DNA of 24,272 nucleotides from Bacteroidales bacterium UBA6117 (lineage in GTDB: Bacteria > Bacteroidota > Bacteroidia > Bacteroidales > VadinHA17). The first letter of the stretch is position 1, and each line of letters begins with the position of its first letter. The notes beneath the pieces are model-generated. The model ran no database searches and had not been told where the DNA came from. It was given only the letters and a program-made list of their open reading frames with translations. The stretch spans positions 33,735-58,006 of the forward strand of contig DIWB01000005.1 of assembly GCA_002428385.1 (NCBI GenBank), given 5' to 3'. Positions 1 to 7,905 of the stretch are shown in pieces. The position numbers and the translations under genes were made by a program.

Positions 1-2504
1 TTGGCGACCATGACTTTGGCGACCGCACCAAAGAGTCAAATTCTATTTATGGCTTTACCGTCGGAGGACCAATCATTAAAAACAAATTGTTCTTCTTCGG
101 TAACCTTGAATATGAAAAAACCCCCCAGCAGGTTATCCGCTGGCGTGCCTCAACCAACGGGGTGTCGGACCAGCAGACAATTTCGCGCGTTACCGAATCT
201 GATTTGCAGACAGTATCTGATTTCCTGAGGGATAATTACGGCTACGAGACAGGATCTTATTCAAGTTTCCCGGCTGACGAATCAAACCTTAAGTACCTGG
301 CCCGCCTCGACTGGAACATTACCGATGCCCATAAGCTCAGTGTACGTTTCAATCACACAAAAAACACAGCCTGGAACCCGCCCAACGGAAACTCAACCGA
401 CGGTGGCTATCGCGACTCAAGAAAGAACCGTGTCGGAGAATTTTCATTCTCATATGCAAATTCGATGTACTCGATGGATAACATCGTTAATTCAGGTTCT
501 CTGGAATTGAATAGCAGGTTCTCAAACAACATTTCCAATCAGTTGCTTGTCACTTATTCTGACATCAAGGATGTTCGCGGATCGACCTCCTCTCCTTTCC
601 CGTTCATCGATATCATGAGCGGTGACATAGCTACCGGAGTTGATGCACTTGCTCCCTATATTTCAGCAGGATATGAATTATTCACCTGGAATAACGGTGT
701 TAAGAACAAGATCATCACTGCTACTGACAATTTGACTTATTCCCTCGATGCTCATAAGATTACCGCGGGTGTCAGTTTTGAATACCAGATGGCTGACAAC
801 AACTATATGCGCAGCGGGACAGGCTATTATCGCTATGCAAGCCTGAGCGATTTCCTGAGCGGAGCAATACCTGTTGACTTTGCACTTACGTATGGGACCA
901 ACGGCAACCTTGTTCCATCAAATGCTGTAAAATTCAACCAGATCGGCGCATATGTCCAGGATGAATGGAGCCCGCTCCAGAATTTCAAACTTACCGTTGG
1001 CCTGCGTGCCGATAATATTTCATTCATCGATGACATAATTACCAATAATGCAGTCAGGGAACTTGATTTTGGAGGCCGCCATATAGATACTGGCGAATGG
1101 CCGAAATCAAGGATCAATCTCTCGCCACGCGTCGGCTTTACATGGGATGTGAATTCAAATAAATCGATCGTGGTACGGGGAGGAACAGGTATATTCACCG
1201 GCCGTCTGCCATTGGTGTTCTTTACCAATATGCCCTCCAATTCCGGGATGAACCAGATATTGATGAAGCTGCAGACCCGCTTCAACTCTGACGGTACCGT
1301 GCGCGATTCCGATCCCAGGCTGGCCCTTCTGGAAGGCGATATGATCACCGATGTTGATGAGATGATCGACAGGCTCGATTTCCAGACAGTGGTAACCCCG
1401 GAGGATGGCAGCGTGCCAAGCTCAATTGCCGGAGTGGATCCCGATTTCAGAATGCCTCAGGTATGGAAATCCTCACTGGCAGTTGATTATAAGGTTCCGG
1501 TAGAATTCCCATTCTCGGTCACGGCCGAAGGTATGTTCACCAAGAACATAAATGCAGTTATGATCGATAACTACAATGTGATGAATCCCACCTCATCCTG
1601 GGAGAGATTTGCAGGACCTGACAAACGCTACATTTTCCCGGATGACTATACATATACCAGTGTAAGGGATGCTTGTGTTCTTACCAATACGAATAAAGGC
1701 TACGGTTATACCTTTAATATTACTCTTAACGCAGAGCCGGTTAAAAATCTCGACCTGATGGCTTCCTACATAAAGACTGAAATGAAGGAACTGTCGGGTA
1801 TGCCGGGAAGCAACGCCAACTCCGCATGGGTGGGTGTGTACGCTGTTGACGGACCAAACAACCCGACTGTTCAGCGTTCACAGTATGTTATGCCCGACAG
1901 GGTTACCGGATCATTGTCCTACCGTATTCCCTACCTGAACGATCATATGGCTTCCACTATCGGCCTGTTCTACTCCGGATTCTCTCCTTACGGAAACTCC
2001 TTTGCTTACAGCAACGATATGAACGGTGACGGAGTTACAACCGACCTGATCTACATACCAAAACAAAAAGGTGAAGTTTCATTTCTCACCGCTGCTGATG
2101 AAAATGCTTTCTTCGCTTTCATCGAACAGGATCGCTACCTGAAAAAACACAAGGGCGAATATGCTGAAGCCTATGCCGCACGAGCGCCATGGGTGAGCAG
2201 GATCGATCTCCGCTTCGTTCAGGATTTCTCTGTTAAGGCCGGAAACACAAGGAATACACTTCAGCTGAGTATCGACGTGCTTAATGCAGCCAACCTTATC
2301 AATTCGAAGTGGGGCGTTTATAAAAACATGGCGGTAAGTAACTATGGTTCAATTCTGAAGTACGAAGGCAGCGATGAATCTAATATCCCGACTTTCTCAA
2401 TGGTGAAGGTTGATGACGCTTACCCGACCAAAACCTACGACACCTATCTTAACATCAGTCAGTGCTGGATGCTCCAGGTTGGACTTCGCTATATCTTCAA
2501 CTAA
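1..2504 (+). CDS. TonB-dependent receptor, Oar-like, 3' part (5' end outside window)
   Basis: Outer-membrane beta-barrel receptor, probably for TonB-driven import of a large substrate; the substrate cannot be told from the sequence. The frame is open to the left edge, with codons in phase from base 3. Its first residues include GFTVGGPIIKNKLFFFGN, which is typical of the start of the barrel in the Oar / carboxypeptidase-regulatory-like receptors of Bacteroidetes. About 830 residues are present, rich in alternating aromatic and polar strands, and the protein ends in VGLRYIFN, a normal terminal barrel strand with an aromatic near the end. The signal peptide, regulatory domain and plug lie upstream of the window. 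No SusD-like partner follows, so this is probably a stand-alone receptor rather than a polysaccharide-utilisation pair. A strong terminator follows the stop codon. Family certain; ligand unknown. Confidence 0.93.
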   Translation, partial: GDHDFGDRTKESNSIYGFTVGGPIIKNKLFFFGNLEYEKTPQQVIRWRASTNGVSDQQTISRVTESDLQTVSDFLRDNYGYETGSYSSFPADESNLKYLARLDWNITDAHKLSVRFNHTKNTAWNPPNGNSTDGGYRDSRKNRVGEFSFSYANSMYSMDNIVNSGSLELNSRFSNNISNQLLVTYSDIKDVRGSTSSPFPFIDIMSGDIATGVDALAPYISAGYELFTWNNGVKNKIITATDNLTYSLDAHKITAGVSFEYQMADNNYMRSGTGYYRYASLSDFLSGAIPVDFALTYGTNGNLVPSNAVKFNQIGAYVQDEWSPLQNFKLTVGLRADNISFIDDIITNNAVRELDFGGRHIDTGEWPKSRINLSPRVGFTWDVNSNKSIVVRGGTGIFTGRLPLVFFTNMPSNSGMNQILMKLQTRFNSDGTVRDSDPRLALLEGDMITDVDEMIDRLDFQTVVTPEDGSVPSSIAGVDPDFRMPQVWKSSLAVDYKVPVEFPFSVTAEGMFTKNINAVMIDNYNVMNPTSSWERFAGPDKRYIFPDDYTYTSVRDACVLTNTNKGYGYTFNITLNAEPVKNLDLMASYIKTEMKELSGMPGSNANSAWVGVYAVDGPNNPTVQRSQYVMPDRVTGSLSYRIPYLNDHMASTIGLFYSGFSPYGNSFAYSNDMNGDGVTTDLIYIPKQKGEVSFLTAADENAFFAFIEQDRYLKKHKGEYAEAYAARAPWVSRIDLRFVQDFSVKAGNTRNTLQLSIDVLNAANLINSKWGVYKNMAVSNYGSILKYEGSDESNIPTFSMVKVDDAYPTKTYDTYLNISQCWMLQVGLRYIFN

Positions 2505-2531
2505 GCAAAATCCGGTTATATCAAAATAAAG

Positions 2532-2558
2532 GGCGCCTGAATAAGGCGCCTTTTTTTT
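2532..2558 (+). terminator. Rho-independent terminator of the TonB receptor
   Basis: A GGCGCC arm (2532-2537), a 7-nt loop and a second GGCGCC arm (2545-2550) are followed by eight T residues (2551-2558), 27 bases after the receptor's stop codon. A separate perfect 12-bp palindrome, CGGCTTAAGCCG (2559-2570), follows at once; its role is unknown. Confidence 0.9.
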
Positions 2559-2679
2559 CGGCTTAAGCCGGCTCAAAACTTTGCATACGGCGATATTGAG
2601 GCTAAACATCTGAATAACAAAGAAATGAACTTAAGTTAATAACTCCACCTTCGAATGTTAATAAAGTTAAATTTTTAAG

Positions 2680-2711
2680 CTTGCATCGAGTTGGATGCTT
2701 GTCTATTTTAG
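2680..2711 (+). promoter_or_regulatory. Candidate Bacteroidetes-type promoter for nrdJ
   Basis: TATTTTAG at 2704-2711 fits the -7 consensus TAnnTTTG with one mismatch. CTTG at 2680-2683, 20 bases upstream, resembles the -33 TTTG element. It lies about 75 bases before the nrdJ start, in an AT-rich 281-base gap whose left end is the receptor's terminator. I saw no recognisable riboswitch or NrdR box in that gap. Weak call from consensus only. Confidence 0.25.
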
Positions 2712-2785
2712 CGATTACCCGCTACCAAAATCAACGGTCGTTTAATCGTAACATTATCAAAAGTTAACAGATTTATTTTTTCAAG

Positions 2786-5416
2786 ATGGGAGATTTATTT
2801 GTCCAGGAGTCAGTCATCGCATCCGCGAAAGCCAGTGATGCGGCAGCAACAGAAAACATAAAACGAACAGAAATGAAGGATCCTGACAAACCGGCTGAAA
2901 AGAAATCTGAGAAAGCTACATATTCTCATGATGAAGCCGTCGAGGCCAGCATTGAGTATTTCAATGGTGATGAACTGGCTGCCAGGGTATGGGCGAATAA
3001 GTATGCCTTGAAGGATTCGTTCGGGAACCTCTATGAGAAGACACCCGACGACATGCACCGCAGGCTTGCAAGGGAAATCCGCAGGGTAGAGCTCAAATAC
3101 AAAAACCCTCTTCCTGAGGAACTTATCTACAGCGTTCTGAAGGATTTCAAATACATAGTGCCCCAGGGAGGGCCCATGACCGGTATCGGAAACGACTATC
3201 AGATAGCATCGCTCTCGAACTGCTTTGTAATAGGCAACGACGGTATCGCCGACTCTTACGGCGGGATCATGAAGATCGACCAGGAGCAGGTTCAGCTTAT
3301 GAAACGCCGCGGAGGTGTCGGACACGACCTTTCCCATATAAGGCCCAAGGGCTCACCCGTACTGAACAGCGCCCTGACTTCAACCGGAGTTGTCCCCTTC
3401 ATGGAAAGATATTCCAACTCCACCCGCGAGGTGGCACAGGACGGAAGACGCGGCGCACTGATGCTCTCAATATCAATCAAGCACCCCGACAGCGGCAGGT
3501 TCATCGACGCCAAAATGGAAAGCGGCAAGATAACAGGAGCAAACGTCTCGGTGAAGATCACCGATGAGTTCATGAAAGCTGTCGAAAATAAAGCGATCTT
3601 CAGGCAGCAATACCCAATAGTATCAGATAATCCGAAATTTGTCAGGGATGTTGATGCCGTCCAGCTTTGGACCAAAATAATCCATAATGCCTGGAAATCG
3701 GCCGAACCAGGCATGCTTTTCTGGGACACCATAATAAGGGAAAGCGTTCCCGACTGCTATGCCGACCTGGGATTCACAACCGTGTCAACAAACCCGTGCG
3801 GTGAAATACCCCTCTGTCCCTACGACAGCTGCCGCCTTCTGGCAATCAACCTGTTCAGCTATGTGATGGATCCCTTCACCGACAAGGCAACCTTTAACTT
3901 TGAACTTTATAAGGAACATGTCGGTCTGGCTCAGAGGATAATGGATGACATCATTGACCTGGAACTTGAAAAGATAGATGCAATTCTGGCAAAGATCGAA
4001 GCCGATCCTGAACTGGAAGAATTGAAACGCGTAGAAAAAAACCTGTGGCTGAACATAAGGAAAAAATCAGAACAGGGAAGAAGAACCGGTATCGGCATAA
4101 CAGCCGAAGGTGATATGCTTGCTGCACTCGGCCTCAGGTACGGCAGCGACGAGGCAATAAATTTCTCGGTCGATGTGCACAAGACTCTTGCTCTCGAAGC
4201 ATACAAATCATCAACCTACCTGGCAAGGGAAAGAGGTCCCTTCACTATTTACGATGCTGAAAGGGAAATGAACAATCCCTTCATCCTCAGAATGAAAGAG
4301 GCCGATCCGGTGATGTATAACAATATGGTAAAATACGGGCGCCGCAACATAGCCCTGCTCACCATAGCGCCCACGGGCACAACCAGCCTCATGACCCAGA
4401 CTACCTCGGGAATCGAACCCATCTTCTCGGTGTTCTACAAGCGCCGCAGAAAAGTGAATCCGAACGATAAAAACGTCAAAATTTCATTTAAGGATGAGGT
4501 AGGAGATTCATGGGAAGAGTTCATCGTTTTCCATCACAAGTTTGTCGACTGGCTGAAACTGAGCGGCTACGATCCCGACAATGTAACCCGTATGGGAGAA
4601 GAGGAAATCAATGCAATCATAGCTAAATCACCATATTACAAAGCTACTGCAAATGATGTCGACTGGGTGGCAAAGGTTCGCATGCAGGGCGCTATCCAGA
4701 AATGGGTCGACCATTCAATAAGCGTTACAATCAACCTTCCGTCGGATGCAAAGGAGGAACTGGTGAGTGAATTGTATCTGACAGCCTGGAAATCGGGATG
4801 CAAGGGCGCTACCGTTTATCGCGACGGTTCGCGCGACGGGGTTCTGATCGCCGGTAAGACAGATGCCAGGACTGAAAGACCAAAACGCCCGAGAGTCCTC
4901 GACTGCGATGTTATCCGTTTCAACTTCAACGAGGAAAAATGGGTGGCATTCGTGGGTCTTAAGGAAGGCAGACCCTATGAGATATTCACAGGTCTGGCTG
5001 ATGATGAAGTCTTCCCGATTCCGAAAACCATAGTAAAGGGAAAGATAATCAAGGTTAAGCTGGATGACGGCAAAACAAGATATGACTTCCAGTATACAGA
5101 TAAATACGGATACAAAAAGATATTTGAGGGACTGTCCCACATGTTCAAGCCGGAATACTGGAACTATGCCAAGCTCATATCGGGAGTGCTCCGCCATGAA
5201 ATGCCCATCCAGGATGTTGTGAACCTGGTTCAGTCGCTGAAACTCGACAGCGAATCGATAAACAACTGGAAGAACGGGGTGGAGAGGGCGCTTAAGAAAT
5301 ACATCCCGAACGGCACAAGAGCCAAGGGAAAATGCGGTGAATGCGGTTCCGATAATCTTGTGTACGAGGAAGGATGCCTGATCTGCAAAGACTGCGGATC
5401 GTCAAAATGTGGTTGA
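2786..5416 (+). CDS. nrdJ: Adenosylcobalamin-dependent (class II) ribonucleotide reductase
   Basis: Reduces ribonucleotides to deoxyribonucleotides, using adenosylcobalamin to make the radical, so it works with or without oxygen. The 876 residues match the Bacteroidetes NrdJ form throughout. SLSNCFVIGN holds one redox cysteine (C146), STNPCGEIP carries the finger-loop N336, C338 and E340, and LLTIAPTGTTS lies at 525-534. GCKGATVYRDGSR lies at 671-683. A cysteine-rich zinc-ribbon-like tail (C850, C853, C864, C867, C870, C875) ends in the family's usual SxCG. Family similarity begins near residue 45; the first 45 residues are a charged Lys/Glu/Asp-rich extension, so translation may instead start at M30 (base 2873). 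No Shine-Dalgarno site is evident at either start. The gene stands alone, and its TGA touches the stop codon of kbl on the other strand. Very sure of function, less of the start. Confidence 0.97.
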   Translation: MGDLFVQESVIASAKASDAAATENIKRTEMKDPDKPAEKKSEKATYSHDEAVEASIEYFNGDELAARVWANKYALKDSFGNLYEKTPDDMHRRLAREIRRVELKYKNPLPEELIYSVLKDFKYIVPQGGPMTGIGNDYQIASLSNCFVIGNDGIADSYGGIMKIDQEQVQLMKRRGGVGHDLSHIRPKGSPVLNSALTSTGVVPFMERYSNSTREVAQDGRRGALMLSISIKHPDSGRFIDAKMESGKITGANVSVKITDEFMKAVENKAIFRQQYPIVSDNPKFVRDVDAVQLWTKIIHNAWKSAEPGMLFWDTIIRESVPDCYADLGFTTVSTNPCGEIPLCPYDSCRLLAINLFSYVMDPFTDKATFNFELYKEHVGLAQRIMDDIIDLELEKIDAILAKIEADPELEELKRVEKNLWLNIRKKSEQGRRTGIGITAEGDMLAALGLRYGSDEAINFSVDVHKTLALEAYKSSTYLARERGPFTIYDAEREMNNPFILRMKEADPVMYNNMVKYGRRNIALLTIAPTGTTSLMTQTTSGIEPIFSVFYKRRRKVNPNDKNVKISFKDEVGDSWEEFIVFHHKFVDWLKLSGYDPDNVTRMGEEEINAIIAKSPYYKATANDVDWVAKVRMQGAIQKWVDHSISVTINLPSDAKEELVSELYLTAWKSGCKGATVYRDGSRDGVLIAGKTDARTERPKRPRVLDCDVIRFNFNEEKWVAFVGLKEGRPYEIFTGLADDEVFPIPKTIVKGKIIKVKLDDGKTRYDFQYTDKYGYKKIFEGLSHMFKPEYWNYAKLISGVLRHEMPIQDVVNLVQSLKLDSESINNWKNGVERALKKYIPNGTRAKGKCGECGSDNLVYEEGCLICKDCGSSKCG

Positions 5417-6607
5417 TCATTTAATCACCTCAAGTTCTCTGCCGATCTTCTCAAAGGCCGCGATGGCCTTGTCGAGATGTTCCTTTTCATGGGCGGCCGA
5501 AAGTTGAACCCTTATCCTGGCCTGGCCTTTCGGAACCACCGGGTAATAGAAGCCTGTGACATAAATGCCTTCATTTAGCAATCTGGCTGCCATGTCCTGC
5601 GACAGTCTGGCGTTGTAAAGCATGACGGCACAGATGGCCGACTGGGTGGGCCTGATGTCAAATCCTGCCGCCATCATCTTCTCCATGAAATACTTCGTGT
5701 TGTAATGCAGTTTATCCTGCAGTTCATTGGTCTCAGTCATCATCTCAATCATCCTTATGCCTGCAGCAGCAACCAGGGGCGGGATGGAATTACTGAAGAG
5801 GTAGGGCCTCGAGCGCTGACGAAGCATCTCGATGATCTCCTTCTTCCCTGTTGTGAATCCACCTATGGCTCCGCCGAAAGCCTTGCCCAGCGTACCGGTG
5901 ATGATCTCTGTTTTTCCCTTCAGGTTGTAAAGCTCGGTAACACCGCGACCTGTATCACCCACAACACCTGCCGAGTGTGATTCATCGACCATGATCATTG
6001 CATTGTACCTTCCTGCAAGCTCATGTATCCTGTCGAGCGGCGCCACGTTGCCGTCCATTGAAAAGACGCCGTCGGTGACTATCAGCCTGAAGCGCTGTGC
6101 CTGAGCCTCCTTCAGCTTCTCCTCCAGGTCGCTCATGTCGGCATTGGCATACCTGTAGCGCTGTGCCTTGCAGAGCCTCACCCCGTCGATGATGGACGCG
6201 TGGTTCAGGGAATCAGAAATAATTGCATCTTCTTCAGTGAGCAGCGGTTCAAACACGCCTCCGTTAGCGTCGAAGCAGGCTGCATAGAGAATGGTGTCTT
6301 CCGTCCCGAAGAAATCAGCCAGCTTCTGCTCAAGTTCCTTGTGAAGGTCGCCTGTACCGCAGATGAATCGTACCGACGACATGCCGTAACCATGGGTGTC
6401 GAGCGCTTTTTTTGCTGCTTCAACCAGTTTGCTGTTCGCCGACAGTCCGAGATAGTTGTTGGCGCAGAAATTCAGAACTTTCTGTCCGGTGTCGAGTGTT
6501 ATCTCGGCTCCCTGAGGCGATACGATCACTCTTTCATTCTTGTAGAGACCTGCTTCCCTGATCTCAGTTAGAATCTGAACGAGATGTTCCTGATAATCCT
6601 TATACAT
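5417..6607 (-). CDS. kbl: Glycine C-acetyltransferase (2-amino-3-ketobutyrate CoA ligase)
   Basis: PLP-dependent enzyme that cleaves 2-amino-3-ketobutyrate with CoA to glycine and acetyl-CoA, the second step of threonine breakdown through threonine dehydrogenase. At 396 residues it has the usual family length. Visible alpha-oxoamine synthase motifs are NFCANNYLGL (46-55), SDSLNHASIIDG with the cofactor-stacking H136, VDESHSAGVVG with D208 and H211, and TGTLGKAFGG with the Schiff-base lysine K242. It lies 47 bases downstream of tdh on the same strand, the classic tdh-kbl pairing, which separates it from other members of the family such as BioF. Its stop codon directly abuts that of nrdJ, with no intrinsic terminator between them. 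Confidence 0.96.
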   Translation of the reverse strand: MYKDYQEHLVQILTEIREAGLYKNERVIVSPQGAEITLDTGQKVLNFCANNYLGLSANSKLVEAAKKALDTHGYGMSSVRFICGTGDLHKELEQKLADFFGTEDTILYAACFDANGGVFEPLLTEEDAIISDSLNHASIIDGVRLCKAQRYRYANADMSDLEEKLKEAQAQRFRLIVTDGVFSMDGNVAPLDRIHELAGRYNAMIMVDESHSAGVVGDTGRGVTELYNLKGKTEIITGTLGKAFGGAIGGFTTGKKEIIEMLRQRSRPYLFSNSIPPLVAAAGIRMIEMMTETNELQDKLHYNTKYFMEKMMAAGFDIRPTQSAICAVMLYNARLSQDMAARLLNEGIYVTGFYYPVVPKGQARIRVQLSAAHEKEHLDKAIAAFEKIGRELEVIK

Positions 6608-6630
6608 AATGTTGTTTGTTTAGTTTCTTA

Positions 6631-6654
6631 GGCCCCCTTTAGGGGGTTTGGGGG
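6631..6654. repeat. C5/G5 hairpin with a further G run between tdh and kbl
   Basis: Five C (6633-6637), TTTA, then five G (6642-6646) form a short strong hairpin, and another G run follows at 6650-6654. It fills much of the 47-base gap between tdh and kbl. I recall similar CCCCCTAAAGGGGG-type segments as common spacer sequence in Bacteroidetes genomes. It has no T run on the minus strand, so it is not an obvious terminator; it could stabilise or process the mRNA between the two genes. Confidence 0.5.
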
Positions 6655-7689
6655 TCAATCCCAGTCAAGTATCACCTTGCCGCAGTTCCCGCTTTCCATC
6701 ACATCAAATCCCTTCTGAAAGTCGTCGATGCTGAACCTGTGGGTGATCACCGGGTTGAGGTCGATTCCTCCTATGATCATCTGTTCCATTTTGTACCAGG
6801 TTTCCCACATTTCCCTTCCGTAAATTCCCTTCAGGGTGATTGCCTTGAAGATAATGTCGCTCCATGGCACCTCAAAATTCGAAGGCAGGATGCCAAGCAG
6901 TGAGATGCTAGAACCGTTGTACATGCTTTCTATCATCTCGATGAAGGCTTTGGGCGATCCCGACATTTCAAGGCCGACATCGAAGCCCCGCATACCGAGT
7001 TTCCTGACGGCATCGGCTATCTTTTCGCCTTTCAGGGGATTGACGGTCAGAGTGGCTCCCATGCTTTTGGCTATCGCGAGACGGTAATCGCTCAGGTCGC
7101 TCGCCACGATGAATCTGGCCCCGGCATATTTTGCAATCGCTATTGCCATGCTTCCGATAAGGCCGGCTCCCGTGACAAGTACATCTTCCCCGAGAAGAGG
7201 GAAGGAGAGCGCCGTATGGGTTGCATTTCCGAAGGGATCCATAATAGCTGCCCAGTCGTCGGGTATCCTTGGATCTAGCGGTACAACGTTAAGCGACGGC
7301 AGCTTCAGGTATTCGGCAAAAGCGCCGTCGATGTTGACGCCAATACCAATCGTATTTTCACAGACATGTTCCTTTCCCCTGCGGCAATTCCTGCAGTGGC
7401 CGCATGCAAGATGTCCCTCGCCGGTCACCCTGTCGCCGGGTTTCAGATTCCTGACACCTGCACCCGTCTTCTCGATATAGCCCATGTACTCGTGTCCGAT
7501 CACCATCGGCACCTTTATGGTCTTCCGGGCCCAGGGATCCCAAAGGTAGATGTGGAGGTCGGTTCCGCAGATGGCGGTCTTCTTTATCTTTATTATCACA
7601 TCGTTAAGGCCGGGATCGGGAACAGGAACCTCCTCCATCCAGATCCCCTTTTCAGCCTTCGCCTTTACAAGAGCTTTCATCTTATTCAT
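6655..7689 (-). CDS. tdh: L-threonine 3-dehydrogenase
   Basis: Zinc- and NAD-dependent medium-chain dehydrogenase that oxidises L-threonine to 2-amino-3-ketobutyrate, the substrate of Kbl encoded just downstream. The 344 residues align along their whole length with my memory of E. coli Tdh. The catalytic zinc site is at C41, H66 and E67 (KTAICGTDLHIY, VIGHEYMG). The structural zinc cysteines are C96, C99, C102 and C110. The nucleotide fold has GAGLIG (174-179) with D198 ending the second strand, as expected for NAD rather than NADP. The C-terminal signature THRFSIDDFQKGFD is intact. M4 aligns with the E. coli first residue, so either M1 or M4 may be the true start. The gene diverges from gltX; the 216-base gap between them must hold both promoters. 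Confidence 0.97.
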   Translation of the reverse strand: MNKMKALVKAKAEKGIWMEEVPVPDPGLNDVIIKIKKTAICGTDLHIYLWDPWARKTIKVPMVIGHEYMGYIEKTGAGVRNLKPGDRVTGEGHLACGHCRNCRRGKEHVCENTIGIGVNIDGAFAEYLKLPSLNVVPLDPRIPDDWAAIMDPFGNATHTALSFPLLGEDVLVTGAGLIGSMAIAIAKYAGARFIVASDLSDYRLAIAKSMGATLTVNPLKGEKIADAVRKLGMRGFDVGLEMSGSPKAFIEMIESMYNGSSISLLGILPSNFEVPWSDIIFKAITLKGIYGREMWETWYKMEQMIIGGIDLNPVITHRFSIDDFQKGFDVMESGNCGKVILDWD

Positions 7690-7760
7690 GAATGCCGGTT
7701 TTAGACCACTAAATTAATATAATTCCTTTCAGCCTGCTCATGATTATTGTCACCCGGCCA

Positions 7761-7789
7761 GCCTGACGTACTCAATTAGCTTGTCAGGC
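7761..7789. promoter_or_regulatory. Inverted repeat between tdh and gltX (possible operator)
   Basis: GCCTGAC (7761-7767) and GTCAGGC (7783-7789) are perfect 7-bp inverted arms separated by 15 bases, 72-100 bases upstream of the tdh start. The placement suits an operator for the divergent tdh-kbl promoter; Lrp/AsnC proteins control tdh in other bacteria, but the site itself names no regulator. Confidence 0.3.
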
Positions 7790-7840
7790 AGGAACAACCA
7801 TTGCATGTTTTGGTTATCTTTATATCGTTAATTCTTAAAC

Positions 7841-7882
7841 AACCAGCAACCAGCAACTTGCAACCAGCAACTATTAACTCAG
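7841..7882. repeat. Heptamer array, six AACYNNN units, upstream of gltX
   Basis: Six consecutive 7-base units read AACCAGC, AACCAGC, AACTTGC, AACCAGC, AACTATT and AACTCAG. AAC recurs exactly every 7 bases while the last bases drift. The array ends 23 bases before the gltX ATG, so it probably lies in the leader of that mRNA. It resembles the arrays at 22565-22599 and 15182-15209. Confidence 0.75.
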
Positions 7883-7905
7883 GTAATAAACAATTTGATA
7901 ATAAT

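Noticed and set aside
833..1348. 171-residue minus-strand open frame within the TonB receptor gene
   Set aside because: Antisense shadow of a well-supported coding frame, with no recognisable domain.
2505..2785. Cobalamin riboswitch or NrdR box upstream of nrdJ
   Set aside because: I looked for the conserved B12-box core and for paired NrdR-type palindromes and saw neither; only the receptor's terminator, small repeats and a weak promoter are visible.
7801..7905. N-terminal extension of glutamyl-tRNA synthetase
   Set aside because: The extra 35 codons translate the AACYNNN array and AT-rich leader; family similarity begins exactly at the ATG at 7906.
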